A DNA stretch of 11,852 nt from an uncultured Oscillospiraceae bacterium. Its GTDB lineage: Bacteria > Bacillota > Clostridia > Oscillospirales > Ruminococcaceae. How positions within the stretch are numbered: the stretch's first letter is position 1; each line of letters begins with the position of its first letter. The notes under the pieces are model-generated. The model was not told the DNA's origin. It ran no database searches and saw nothing but the letters and a program-made list of their open reading frames with translations. Positions 1 through 7,578 of this stretch are shown here, in pieces. The stretch covers positions 1 through 11,852 of the forward strand of contig URGV01000053.1 in assembly GCA_900547455.1 (NCBI GenBank), in the 5' to 3' direction. The translations under genes and the position numbers were made by a program.

Positions 1-24
1 GCCCGCGCACAGCTGTGCGCGGGC
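1..24 (-). terminator. Perfect GC-rich palindrome downstream of the SLOG gene, possible operon terminator
   Basis: Bases 1-24 form a perfect self-complementary sequence with 12-base arms around a central AGCT. It begins 16 bases beyond the stop codon of the last gene of the minus-strand operon, which fits a Rho-independent terminator for that operon. The uridine tract that should follow on the minus strand would lie outside the window, so this cannot be confirmed. On the plus strand the hairpin is followed by a C-rich stretch and then TTTTT at 36-40, a less usual spacing. Confidence 0.45.
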
Positions 25-40
25 CCCCTTTGCTGTTTTT

Positions 41-646
41 CTACTCCTCCTGCGGGCCAATCTCCCGCACCACCACCTGCTCGTTCCAGCGCACAACCTC
101 CTCGTGCTGCCCATCTTTCGGCGGCAAGGCTGTGCCCTGCGGCCGCATCAGGTCGATCAGCCTGCAGCCCGAACGCCGCGCATAGTTGACTGTCTGGGCG
201 GTGCCGCTGCGGGTGGGGTTGACCATATAGTAGGCGCAGACGCTGCTGTTGTCCACCATGAAGTAGTTGCGCTTTTTCATACAGCTACCCGCATACTCCG
301 GGCTGACGATATACACCCGGTCGGCGTGCTCCTTAATCTGCTCGTACAGGCGGGTGTCCAGCTTGGACCAATACTGGCTTTGTCCAGGGTAAGGCACCGC
401 CAGATACAGCTGAATCTGCGGGAACTGCGCTTTCAGCTCCAGCACTGTGACGGCGGCCAGGGTGTCAAAGCCCAGCGCCCCGCCGGTGTAGAACACCTGA
501 ATCCCCTCCTGTGCCAGCCGCGCCACCGTCTTGCGCAGGTTGTGCGTCAGCTCCATCCGCTCGTCCGGGTCGGACGGCAGCACGCGGTGGCCGGTCAGGC
601 AGCAGGCGCGCCTGCGCAGCTGTCTTGTCTCGTCCTGTTCGCTCAT
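41..646 (-). CDS. SLOG-fold protein of the DUF1273/YpsA-like family
   Basis: A 201-residue cytoplasmic protein. Family motifs are visible: TGHR at residues 18-21 near the N-terminus, a glycine-rich GGALGFD loop at 55-61, RNYFMVD at 126-132 and an RSGTAQTV segment at 146-153. This pattern is typical of the DUF1273/YpsA branch of the SLOG superfamily, Rossmann-like proteins thought to bind nucleotides or nucleotide-derived ligands. The exact ligand and reaction are not known for this branch. The ATG at 646 is chosen because GGAAGGGGAGA precedes it; a longer reading upstream has shadow-like composition. It is the last gene of a four-gene operon, and the upstream glycosylase ORF runs 182 bp into it in another frame. 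Family assignment is good; function is open. Confidence 0.85.
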   Translation of the reverse strand: MSEQDETRQLRRRACCLTGHRVLPSDPDERMELTHNLRKTVARLAQEGIQVFYTGGALGFDTLAAVTVLELKAQFPQIQLYLAVPYPGQSQYWSKLDTRLYEQIKEHADRVYIVSPEYAGSCMKKRNYFMVDNSSVCAYYMVNPTRSGTAQTVNYARRSGCRLIDLMRPQGTALPPKDGQHEEVVRWNEQVVVREIGPQEE

Positions 647-1286
647 CGTGTCTCCCCTTCCATTTCTGCGAGAGGCAGGGGCTTTTGGTGTCGACAAAGC
701 GGTACAAAAAGTCCCGTGCCTCCTGCGCGTAGTCGATGTTGATCCGCCTGGTGGCCGCAATCTGCTCCGGCGGCACCGCGATCCCCTCACAAAGATACAG
801 CTCCTCCCCGGTCAGTGCAAGGCCGTTGTGTTCGCGGCCCAGCCCCATCCCGGCGCACAGCCTGCCCGGGCCGGAGAGAAGATTCTTTTCGTTTAAACTT
901 TTGACCGGTTTTTTCTGCTGGCGCAGGGCGCGCATCGTCTCGATGCCCTCGAGCGGACAGGCCGCCCGGATGAGCACCGCCTCCGGCACCCCCGCCTCCC
1001 GGGTGGTGATGTTAAAGCAGCAATACATCCCGTAAATCAGGTAGATGTAGGCCCTGCCGCCCGCCTGAAACATCACCTCGGTGCGCTCGGTCCTGCCCTT
1101 ATAGGAGTGGCAGGCCTTGTCCGAAAAGCCGGTGTAGGCCTCGGTCTCGCAGATGATGGCCGACAGCTCCTGCCCGTTTACGCGGTGCACCAGCCTCTTG
1201 CCGATCAGCTGCCGGGCCACCTCGACGGTATCCTGCAGGTAAAACGCTGCCGGCAGCTTTTCTGTGCTCATCGGCTGCTTATTCAT
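465..1286 (-). CDS. mpg: 3-methyladenine DNA glycosylase (Mpg/AAG family) with an unexpected C-terminal run-on
   Basis: Base-excision repair enzyme that removes alkylated or deaminated purines from DNA. The AAG active-site set is present: catalytic Glu49 in ETEAY, pocket residues Tyr51, His60 and Tyr82, the DNA-intercalating Tyr85 in YGMY, and Asn92. The conserved domain ends near residue 205 (RFVDTKSPCLS), as expected for a family of about 200 residues. No stop follows, and the frame stays open to residue 273, overlapping the SLOG gene by 182 bp. The extra 65 or so residues are rich in Arg, Gly, Ala and Asp and look like an out-of-frame translation of the SLOG gene. Codon 209 is TGG (660-662), one base from a stop. 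The ATG at 1286 follows a GGGGGAGGGGGA ribosome binding site and overlaps the end of the HIT gene by 8 bp. The catalytic part looks intact. Confidence 0.88.
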   Translation of the reverse strand: MNKQPMSTEKLPAAFYLQDTVEVARQLIGKRLVHRVNGQELSAIICETEAYTGFSDKACHSYKGRTERTEVMFQAGGRAYIYLIYGMYCCFNITTREAGVPEAVLIRAACPLEGIETMRALRQQKKPVKSLNEKNLLSGPGRLCAGMGLGREHNGLALTGEELYLCEGIAVPPEQIAATRRINIDYAQEARDFLYRFVDTKSPCLSQKWKGRHDERTGRDKTAAQARLLPDRPPRAAVRPGRADGADAQPAQDGGAAGTGGDSGVLHRRGAGL

Positions 1287-1770
1287 CCTGCTCCCCCTCC
1301 CCCGGCATGAGGGGCGGCAGCGTGCAGAGCTTCCGCTCGATCTCCTCCCGCAGCTGCTTTGTCCTTTTAGCAAGCTGCTTGCGGCTTGGACGGTAGGCGT
1401 CGTTCCACATCTCCTCCCGCGGCAGCCACCACACCGGACCAGGCTGCGGGGTGTCCCCGCTGACCCGCGGGAACAGGTGCCAGTGCAGGTGGGTGTCCCC
1501 GTTGCCCAGCAGCTCATAGTTCATCTTTTCCGGGCGGTAGACCGCCGCCACCGCCTCGGCCACCAGCGACATCTCCTGCAAAAAGCGGGTGCGAAGTCCC
1601 CACGGCAGCTGATACAGCTCGGTGACATGGCGCTTACACAAAAACAGGGTGTACCCCTGAAAGCGCTGGTGGTCGCCCAGCACCACATACCCGGTCGAGA
1701 GCGCGCAGACAAAGTAGGGATTTTCTCCCCGCTCAATCTGCCCAATGCGCTCACAGATAAGACATCCCAT
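1279..1770 (-). CDS. HIT-family (histidine triad) nucleotide hydrolase/transferase
   Basis: A 163-residue soluble protein. The histidine triad is His94-x-His96-x-His98 in THLHWHLFPR, with the middle histidine the expected nucleophile, and the preceding NYELLGNGD matches the HIT core. HIT proteins cleave or transfer phosphoramidate- or phosphoanhydride-linked nucleoside monophosphates; the substrate here cannot be read from sequence. A CLIC pair at residues 3-6 might help bind metal, as in some HIT proteins, but that is a guess. The tail after residue 120 is charged and probably helical. The start at 1770 lies 3 bases after the pseudouridine synthase stop and is preceded by GGGAGGAGG inside that gene, so the two are probably cotranscribed and translationally coupled. 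Confidence 0.88.
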   Translation of the reverse strand: MGCLICERIGQIERGENPYFVCALSTGYVVLGDHQRFQGYTLFLCKRHVTELYQLPWGLRTRFLQEMSLVAEAVAAVYRPEKMNYELLGNGDTHLHWHLFPRVSGDTPQPGPVWWLPREEMWNDAYRPSRKQLAKRTKQLREEIERKLCTLPPLMPGEGEQDE

Positions 1771-1773
1771 CCT

Positions 1774-2505
1774 CTATTCCTCCTCCCGCGAAGCGACCAG
1801 CCGCAATTCCTCCGGTGTCAGCTCCCGGCACTCGCCCTCTTTGAGGGTTGGGTCGAGCGGGAGACGCCCCATCTTCACCCGTTTTAGCTCCAGCACCTTT
1901 AAACCGTAGACGCCGAACATTCGCTTGATCTGGTGGTAGAGCCCTTCCCGCAGGATGACCTCCCCCCAGTCTCCCCGCTCGCAGGAGGAGAGCTTTTTGA
2001 GCGAAGCCGGCAGCGTCTGATCGGGGCCGATCCGGATACCCTGCGCAAAATCCCGCTCCATCTGCTCGGTGATGGGGCCGTCCACCAGCGCGTGGTAGGT
2101 TTTGGGAATGTGCTTTTTGGGGGAGAGGATGTCGTGGGCAAAGGCCCCGTCGTCGGTCAGCAGCACAAAGCCGGTGGTGTCCTTGTCGAGCCTTCCGGCC
2201 GGGAACAGCCCCTTGCGGAAAAGGCGCTCGGGCACCAGGTCTACCACCGTCCTTTCATGCCTGTCCTCGCTGGCGCTGACCACCCCTTTGGGCTTATTCA
2301 TCATCAGGTAGAGATGCTGGCGCAGCGTCAGCTCCCTGCCCTGCACCGCTATCGTGTCGCTGTCAAAATCGACGCCAAAGTCGGCGCTTTTGACCACCTG
2401 CCCGTTGACGGTGACCTCTCCTTTGCGGATGAGGGTCTTGACCTCGCTGCGGGAAAACGCCCCCTGCATGGCGATGGCCTTGTCCAGCCGCTGTTTTTTT
2501 GCCAT
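1774..2505 (-). CDS. rsuA: RsuA/RluB-family rRNA pseudouridine synthase
   Basis: A 243-residue enzyme that isomerises uridine to pseudouridine in ribosomal RNA. Residues 1 to about 60 are an S4 RNA-binding domain (RLDKAIAMQGAFSRSE, then KGEVTVNGQVV). The catalytic domain follows, with the signature GRLDKDTTGFVLLTDDG at 104-120, where Asp107 is the expected catalytic aspartate, and a late KRMFGVYG motif at 194-201 typical of the RsuA/RluB/E/F branch. RsuA modifies position 516 of 16S rRNA in E. coli; the exact target here is inferred, and RluB-type 23S activity is possible. The ATG at 2505 is chosen because GGGGGAG lies about 8 bases upstream and the S4 domain starts directly after it. It is the first gene of the operon. 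Confidence 0.9.
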   Translation of the reverse strand: MAKKQRLDKAIAMQGAFSRSEVKTLIRKGEVTVNGQVVKSADFGVDFDSDTIAVQGRELTLRQHLYLMMNKPKGVVSASEDRHERTVVDLVPERLFRKGLFPAGRLDKDTTGFVLLTDDGAFAHDILSPKKHIPKTYHALVDGPITEQMERDFAQGIRIGPDQTLPASLKKLSSCERGDWGEVILREGLYHQIKRMFGVYGLKVLELKRVKMGRLPLDPTLKEGECRELTPEELRLVASREEE

Positions 2506-2538
2506 TTCTTTTTCTCCCCCTTGTGTTCGGTTAAGGCT

Positions 2539-2567
2539 ATTGTACCACAAGGGGCGCACAGGGAAAA
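2539..2567 (-). promoter_or_regulatory. Extended -10 promoter of the rsuA-HIT-mpg-SLOG operon
   Basis: Read on the minus strand, TACAAT (2539-2544) is preceded directly by TGG, an extended -10 element. A weak -35-like TTTTCC (2562-2567) lies 17 bases further up. Transcription would start near 2532, leaving a leader of under 30 bases before the rsuA start at 2505. The clpB terminator lies just upstream, so the operon has its own start. Confidence 0.6.
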
Positions 2568-2600
2568 GGGGGTAAACCAAAATCGCTTTTGGAGGCAACG

Positions 2601-2638
2601 CAAAAGCGGGGGCGCTTCCCTGATCGGGAAGCGTCCCC
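2601..2638 (-). terminator. Rho-independent terminator of clpB
   Basis: Two 13-base arms (2608-2620 and 2626-2638) pair around a five-base loop, with one G-T wobble. On the minus strand the hairpin is followed after two bases by TTTT (2602-2605). It lies about 40 bases past the clpB stop and separates clpB from the rsuA operon. The uridine run is short but the stem is very stable. Confidence 0.8.
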
Positions 2639-2675
2639 GCCCTATAAAAACTCTCCTTGTCCGGACAGTCTCTGT

Positions 2676-5288
2676 TTATCTGACCACCAGCTCGCCGTTC
2701 TCGGCGTCGATGGTGACCAGGAACATCTCGGCGTTGTCGTCGTCCGAGCCGATCTCGCCTGCGATGATCTTCTTGGCCAGCAGCGTCTCGACATGGCTCT
2801 GCAAAAAGCGCTTGAGCGGCCGCGCGCCGTAGACCGGGTCGTAGGCGTTGTCGATGATGTACTGTTTGGCCGCATCGGTCATCTCGAGGGTGATCTGCTT
2901 TGCCTGCAGCCGCTCCTTGAGGTCCTTCATCTGCAGGTCGATGATGCTGCCGATGTTCTCCTTGCTCAGCGGTTTATAGAAGACAATCTCGTCCAGACGG
3001 TTTAAGAATTCCGGACGGAAGCTCGATTTTAACAGGGCGTTGACCTGGTCCTTGGCCTCCTGACTGATCTCTCCCTCCGGGGTGATGCCCTCCAGGATGT
3101 AGGAGGAGCCGAGGTTGGAGGTCAGGATGATGATGGTGTTCTTAAAGTCGACGGTGCGGCCCTGCGAGTCGGTGATGCGGCCGTCGTCCAGCACCTGCAG
3201 CAGCACGTTAAAGACGTCCGGGTGGGCCTTTTCGACCTCATCGAACAGAACGACCGAGTACGGGTGGCGGCGGACCGCTTCGGTCAGCTGGCCGCCCTCC
3301 TCATAGCCGACATATCCCGGAGGCGCTCCGATCAGTCTGGACACCGAGTACTTCTCCATGTACTCGCTCATGTCGATGCGCACCATGTTGTTCTCGTCGT
3401 CGAACAGGGTCTTTGCCAGCGTCTTTGCCAGCTGGGTCTTGCCGACGCCGGTCGGGCCGAGGAACAAGAAGGAACCGATCGGCCGGTTCGGGTCGGAGAT
3501 GCCGGCGCGCGAGCGCAGGATGGCCTCGCTGACCAGGCGCACCGCCTCGTCCTGTCCGACCACGTTCTCGTGCAGGATGTCCTCCATGTGCAGCAGCTTC
3601 TCCCGCTCGCCCTCCATGATTCTGGCGACCGGGATGCCGGTCCACTTGCCGACCACCTTGGCGATCTCCTCCTCGGTGACCTTGTCGCGCAGCAGGTTGG
3701 ACTGCTGTGCCTCCTCGGCCAGCTTCTCCTCCTTTTCCAGCTCGGCTTTGAGCTGCGGCAGCTTGCCGTACTTGAGCTCCGCTGCCTTGTTCAGGTCATA
3801 TTCGCGCTCGGCGCGCTCGATCTCGCCGCCGACCTGCTCGATCTCCTCGCGCAGCTTCTGCACCTTGGTGATGGCGGCCTTCTCGTTGTCCCACTGGGCC
3901 TTCATCGAGTTAAACTGCTCGCGCAGCTGGGCAAGCTCCCTGGTGACCGTCTCCAGCCGCTCCTTGGAGAGCTTGTCCTCCTCCTTTTTCAGCGCTGCCT
4001 GGGCAATCTCCTGCTGGATGATCTTGCGGTTTAATTCGTCCAGCTCGATCGGCATCGAGTCCATCTCGGTGCGGATCATCGCGCAGGCCTCATCCACCAG
4101 GTCGATGGCCTTATCCGGCAAAAACCGGTCGGAGATATAGCGGTTGGACAAAGTGGCCGCGGCAATCAGCGCGGCGTCCTGAATCTTGACGCCGTGGTAA
4201 ACTTCATACCGCTCCTTTAAGCCGCGCAGGATCGAGATGGTGTCCTCCACCGTCGGCTCGTTGACCATCACCGGCTGGAAGCGGCGCTCCAGCGCGGCGT
4301 CCTTCTCGATATACTGGCGGTACTCGTCCAGGGTGGTGGCGCCGATGCAGTGCAGCTCGCCGCGGGCCAACATTGGCTTTAACAGGTTGCCCGCATCCAT
4401 CGAGCCCTCGGTCTTGCCCGCGCCGACGATGGTGTGCAGCTCATCGATAAAGAGGATGATCTTGCCCTCGCTCTTTTTGATTTCGCCCAGCACCGCCTTG
4501 AGCCTTTCCTCAAACTCGCCGCGGAACTTTGCGCCCGCAATCAGCGAACCCATATCCAGCGAGAAGATGGTCTTGTCCTTCAGGCTGGCAGGAACGTCGC
4601 CGCGCACAATGCGCTGGGCCAGCCCCTCGGCGATGGCGGTCTTGCCGACGCCCGGCTCGCCGATCAGCACCGGGTTATTCTTGGTCTTTCTGGACAGGAT
4701 CATCATGACGTCGCGGATCTCGGAGTCCCTGCCGATGACCGGGTCCAGCTTTTTCTCCCGCGCGTCCTCCACCAGGTCGTGGCCGTACTTTTTGAGCACG
4801 TCGTAGGTGCCCTCCGGCGAGTCGCTGGTGACGCGGGTGTTGCCGCGCACCTCCTGCAGCGCCTTCAGGAAGTCGTTTTTCCTGATGTCGAACAGCTTAA
4901 AAATCTCTTTGAGGTTGTGGTTCGGGTTTTCCATCAGCGAGAGCATCAGGTGCTCGACCGAGACGTACTCGTCCTTCATCGAGTCGGCGATGTTCTCGGC
5001 CTTGGCCAGCACCGTGTCCACGTCCTGCGCCACATAGATTTTTCCCGCCTCTCGACCGGAGCCGGTGACGCCGGGCATCTTGTCGATCTCCTGCTTGACC
5101 GCCTGGGTCAGCGCCTGCGGGTCCTTGCCCATCTTTTTGATGAGCTGGGCGATCAGGCTCTGGTCGATGGTCAGCAGCGCGTAGAGCAGGTGCTCCTGCT
5201 CGATCTGCATGTTGTTGTTGGAGAGCGCCAGGTTGTTTGCCTCCTGGATTGCCTCCAGCGATTTCTGGGTAAACTTTTGTGCGTTCAT
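2676..5288 (-). CDS. clpB: ATP-dependent chaperone ClpB (HSP100 disaggregase)
   Basis: An 870-residue cytoplasmic AAA+ disaggregase that threads aggregated proteins through a hexameric ring, working with DnaK. Domains in order are an N-domain with two Clp repeats (about 1-145), first AAA+ module with Walker A GEPGVGKT (210-217) and Walker B ILFIDE (278-283), coiled-coil middle domain (about 405-530), and second AAA+ module with Walker A GPTGVGKT (611-618), Walker B VVLFDE (679-684), pore loop GYVGY (658-662), FLNRLDE (761-767) and sensor-2 GARPLKR (821-827). The first pore loop reads KFRGEFE, with Phe255 where KYRG is common; the change keeps an aromatic. The middle domain separates it from ClpA and ClpC-type proteins without one. 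Length is normal. AAAGGAG precedes the start. The RHH gene ends 54 bp upstream, and no clear separate promoter was seen between them. No CIRCE or CtsR site is visible. Confidence 0.98.
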   Translation of the reverse strand: MNAQKFTQKSLEAIQEANNLALSNNNMQIEQEHLLYALLTIDQSLIAQLIKKMGKDPQALTQAVKQEIDKMPGVTGSGREAGKIYVAQDVDTVLAKAENIADSMKDEYVSVEHLMLSLMENPNHNLKEIFKLFDIRKNDFLKALQEVRGNTRVTSDSPEGTYDVLKKYGHDLVEDAREKKLDPVIGRDSEIRDVMMILSRKTKNNPVLIGEPGVGKTAIAEGLAQRIVRGDVPASLKDKTIFSLDMGSLIAGAKFRGEFEERLKAVLGEIKKSEGKIILFIDELHTIVGAGKTEGSMDAGNLLKPMLARGELHCIGATTLDEYRQYIEKDAALERRFQPVMVNEPTVEDTISILRGLKERYEVYHGVKIQDAALIAAATLSNRYISDRFLPDKAIDLVDEACAMIRTEMDSMPIELDELNRKIIQQEIAQAALKKEEDKLSKERLETVTRELAQLREQFNSMKAQWDNEKAAITKVQKLREEIEQVGGEIERAEREYDLNKAAELKYGKLPQLKAELEKEEKLAEEAQQSNLLRDKVTEEEIAKVVGKWTGIPVARIMEGEREKLLHMEDILHENVVGQDEAVRLVSEAILRSRAGISDPNRPIGSFLFLGPTGVGKTQLAKTLAKTLFDDENNMVRIDMSEYMEKYSVSRLIGAPPGYVGYEEGGQLTEAVRRHPYSVVLFDEVEKAHPDVFNVLLQVLDDGRITDSQGRTVDFKNTIIILTSNLGSSYILEGITPEGEISQEAKDQVNALLKSSFRPEFLNRLDEIVFYKPLSKENIGSIIDLQMKDLKERLQAKQITLEMTDAAKQYIIDNAYDPVYGARPLKRFLQSHVETLLAKKIIAGEIGSDDDNAEMFLVTIDAENGELVVR

Positions 5289-5342
5289 ACGATCAATTTC
5301 TCTCCTTTCGTGGAGTGTATCCTCTATTTTTGTTCGATTGGT

Positions 5343-5999
5343 TTAACAGATAATCGGTGTTTCCTTTAAGTAGCTCAGATAAATTTTTTCGATGATGCTG
5401 TCCCACTCCCCGCTGTCGGCGCCAAGGCAGCCTTTGAGCGCCCGGTCGATCATCTGGATGTAGGCGGCGATGGCGGTGCCGATCTCGCTGTTTTTGCTGC
5501 CCTCTTTAAGCAGCGAAAAGTTGCGGATAAACCGCCCCTGCCCGACCTGATAGTGCGGCGTCACCTCGGGGAACAGCCCGCGGATATACCGCTGCTCGAT
5601 CTGCGAGAAGCGGTAGAAAAAGGCGTCCAGCAGCTCGATGAGCGTCTGGGACTGGGTGCGGGTCATGATTTTCAGCTGGCCCAGCTCGCTTTTGCTGTGC
5701 AGCGAGAGCTCCACCGTGTACTTGATGGTGGGGTTATACTTGATGCGCAGCGGGCTGCGGATGCTGAGCATGCTGTCCGACCCCTGCGCCTGCACCTGAA
5801 ACGGCTCGAAGCCGCCCAGCACCGAGACCAGAGAATCAAAGATATCCTTGCGGCGCTTTTCCGGGGTAATCAGCGAGACATATTCCGCCAGCACCTGGTT
5901 GATCAGGTTGGACCGGCTGGTCCCAAGCGCGTAGGCTGCGCGGTCGATCTGCGCCACCACATCGTCGCTGAGCACCAGGCTGTATACGCTTTTGCTCAT
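5343..5999 (-). CDS. Ribbon-helix-helix (CopG/Arc-like) DNA-binding protein, candidate regulator of clpB
   Basis: A 218-residue protein. Residues about 3-45 fit a ribbon-helix-helix domain: a beta strand (SVYSLVLS), a first helix (SDDVVAQIDRAAYALG), the turn GTSRS, and a second helix (NLINQVLAEYVSLI). Such domains dimerise and bind palindromic operators. The remaining 170 residues are a mixed alpha/beta region I do not recognise, far longer than a typical CopG or antitoxin, and could sense a ligand or oligomerise. GGAAGGAAGG precedes the ATG at 5999. It lies 54 bp upstream of clpB on the same strand with no obvious terminator between, so cotranscription is likely. Palindromes around its promoter suggest autoregulation. 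The RHH fold is well supported; regulation of clpB is inference. Confidence 0.75.
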   Translation of the reverse strand: MSKSVYSLVLSDDVVAQIDRAAYALGTSRSNLINQVLAEYVSLITPEKRRKDIFDSLVSVLGGFEPFQVQAQGSDSMLSIRSPLRIKYNPTIKYTVELSLHSKSELGQLKIMTRTQSQTLIELLDAFFYRFSQIEQRYIRGLFPEVTPHYQVGQGRFIRNFSLLKEGSKNSEIGTAIAAYIQMIDRALKGCLGADSGEWDSIIEKIYLSYLKETPIIC

Positions 6000-6022
6000 C
6001 TTTTTTCTGCACCTTCCTTCCC

Positions 6023-6049
6023 ATGGTTTCCGAGATTATTGTAAACCAT
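6023..6049. promoter_or_regulatory. Inverted repeat over the -10 and start region, candidate operator
   Basis: ATGGTTT (6023-6029) and AAACCAT (6043-6049) are perfect inverted arms 13 bases apart. They straddle the predicted transcription start and the edge of the -10 element of the RHH-clpB promoter, where a bound repressor would block transcription. The RHH protein is the natural candidate; its binding is inferred. Confidence 0.45.
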
Positions 6050-6066
6050 ATTATAAAATTTGTCAA
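6038..6066 (-). promoter_or_regulatory. Strong sigma-A-type promoter of the RHH-clpB unit
   Basis: On the minus strand a consensus TTGACA (6061-6066) is followed, after exactly 17 bases, by TACAAT (6038-6043). Transcription would begin near 6031, about 30 bases before the RHH gene start. The region is strikingly AT-rich compared with the flanking genes. No other convincing promoter lies before clpB, so this one probably drives both genes. Confidence 0.85.
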
Positions 6067-6068
6067 GC

Positions 6069-6111
6069 GAATTATATAATTCAATTTACGAATTTACAAT
6101 TTGTATACAAA
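6069..6111. repeat. AT-rich palindrome pair and direct repeats upstream of the RHH promoter
   Basis: Just upstream of the -35 element lies the perfect 14-bp palindrome GAATTATATAATTC (6069-6082). Further out is the perfect 12-bp palindrome TTTGTATACAAA (6100-6111). Between them AATTTAC occurs twice as a direct repeat (6083-6089 and 6091-6097). Together they sit in the divergent intergenic region between the RHH gene and the exported-protein gene, so proteins bound here could affect both. I see no clear plus-strand promoter in 6112-6215. Confidence 0.5.
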
Positions 6112-6230
6112 CTTCCCCCTCCATTTTCTACATGCCGAGGATAGAAAAACCGCTTTCCCTTGCAGTAAAATGAAAGCAGAAGGACACGAAATAGATAAAG
6201 GAATCTGTACAAATAAAGGAGGCATCTCTG

Positions 6231-7535
6231 ATGAAGAAAAAATGGTTTGCTCTGCTCTGTTCCCTGCTGCTGATGCTGCCCCTGGCCAGCCCCGTCCGCG
6301 CCACCTCCTATCCGGCCAGCGACATTCCCAACCAGGTCACCGAGGCGGGCCAGCAGGCCATTATCGACTACTTTACCAGGGATGGGGAAACTAACATCCC
6401 TGCCATCGCCGCGCTGTACGACCTCAACGTCCCCGCCGCGGAGCAGGTCGACTACATCCTGCTCTACGCCTACCCGCACGGCACCAGCTACGACGGCGCC
6501 TATACCGGACGGGTCTACCTCATCGAGGACGCCGAAACGATCCGCCAGCTCTGCGAGGCGCTTTCCAACTGCGGCGCACAGGCCGCCACCATCAATCCCA
6601 CCATCACCGGCTACGACATCGGCGACTACATCACCGAATTTTCGCTGGAAATCCACAGCGGCAAACAGGTCAGCACCTACAACACCCTCTACGGGCTGGA
6701 CAACTACCTGATGATGCTCGACGGCAAAAAGCTCGGCGACTACACCGACGTCCCCTTCCGCTGCGGCAATCGGCAGCAGCTGCTGCCGCTGCTGGAATTG
6801 CTGCAAACCCTTTCCAGCCAGGACAAGGGCGAGCTTGTCTCAGTGCTGAAGGATTCCCCTTCCATCCGGCTTGTCGACAAAATGGCCCACACCTACACCA
6901 CCACCGACGGCCTGACAAAAGAGGCCCGCGCGCCCATCGACCGGGCGCTGCAAGCTCTCTCCTGCACCGCCCTCTCGCTGGATGAGCTGGAGCAGGCAAC
7001 CAGCACCGCGCCCTACCTCACCCTCTCCAGCGGCTATGGGCGGCTGCGGCTGGAGCAGAAGGGCGACGCCGCGCTGCTCACGCTGGAAAGCGACTCGGTC
7101 AACGCCCCGCAGATGGCCGTGCAGCTTGCAGACGACCAGCTCTGGCAGGCGGTGGAGCAATCTCTGAACGGCGCTGCCCAGCACCCCAGCTGGCTGTACA
7201 AGCTCATCGACGCGCCCTCTGTCCGGGTTTCCTTCCAGCGGCAGACCGGCGTGGAGGACTTCCCCGCCGTCACCGACACCTCCCGCTCCCCTTATGTCCA
7301 GAAGATGCTCGGCGACATCACCGTCCAGCCCGGCAGCTTTGAGCGGGTGAGCAAGGACAAAACCCTGAAGGGCGCGGTCAGCTTTGAGGCAGACAACGTC
7401 TCCCACTACCAGATCAGTATGACCGAAAGTCAGCTCCTCATCCAAAACGACTCGGTCAGCTACGGCGCGCTGTTTGCGCTGGAGGATGGGGAAAAGACCT
7501 TGCAGGCGCTCCAGGAGGCGCTGGGAATTTTTTAA
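6231..7535 (+). CDS. Exported protein of unknown function
   Basis: A 434-residue protein with a clear Sec signal peptide: a basic start (MKKKW), a hydrophobic core (FALLCSLLLMLPLA) and probable cleavage after VRA at residue 24. There is no lipobox cysteine, no LPXTG sorting signal and no second membrane segment, so it is probably released or loosely held outside the membrane. The mature part is mixed alpha/beta, rich in acidic residues, threonine and glutamine, with no enzyme motif I recognise. AAAGGAGG lies 8 bases before the ATG, which supports this start. It is divergent from the RHH gene and is followed by another exported protein with its own promoter. I cannot assign a function. Confidence 0.85.
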   Translation: MKKKWFALLCSLLLMLPLASPVRATSYPASDIPNQVTEAGQQAIIDYFTRDGETNIPAIAALYDLNVPAAEQVDYILLYAYPHGTSYDGAYTGRVYLIEDAETIRQLCEALSNCGAQAATINPTITGYDIGDYITEFSLEIHSGKQVSTYNTLYGLDNYLMMLDGKKLGDYTDVPFRCGNRQQLLPLLELLQTLSSQDKGELVSVLKDSPSIRLVDKMAHTYTTTDGLTKEARAPIDRALQALSCTALSLDELEQATSTAPYLTLSSGYGRLRLEQKGDAALLTLESDSVNAPQMAVQLADDQLWQAVEQSLNGAAQHPSWLYKLIDAPSVRVSFQRQTGVEDFPAVTDTSRSPYVQKMLGDITVQPGSFERVSKDKTLKGAVSFEADNVSHYQISMTESQLLIQNDSVSYGALFALEDGEKTLQALQEALGIF

Positions 7536-7544
7536 CAGCGGGTC

Positions 7545-7574
7545 TGGACGAACCAACTTTCGACGTGCTATAAT
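7545..7574 (+). promoter_or_regulatory. Extended -10 promoter of the leucine-rich-repeat gene
   Basis: A consensus TATAAT (7569-7574) is preceded directly by TGC, giving an extended -10. TGGACG (7545-7550) matches four of six -35 positions at 18-base spacing. Transcription would begin near 7581, giving a leader of about 70 bases. It starts only 10 bases after the stop of the previous gene. Confidence 0.7.
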
Positions 7575-7578
7575 CAAA

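Noticed and set aside
5289..5342. CIRCE or CtsR operator and separate promoter before clpB
   Set aside because: Neither the CIRCE inverted repeat nor the CtsR heptamer repeat is visible, and TACACT-like bases there lack a matching -35 element.
4434..5369. Long plus-strand open frame opposite clpB
   Set aside because: It is a GC-driven shadow; clpB on the other strand has full conserved motifs throughout.
5343..5999. RHH protein as an antitoxin of a toxin-antitoxin pair
   Set aside because: At 218 residues it is far larger than usual antitoxins, and the next gene is clpB rather than a small toxin.
6081..6806. Minus-strand open frame overlapping the exported-protein gene and its leader
   Set aside because: Valine, glycine and aspartate-rich shadow composition, and it runs through the AT-rich promoter region. 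The plus-strand gene has a signal peptide and a good ribosome binding site.
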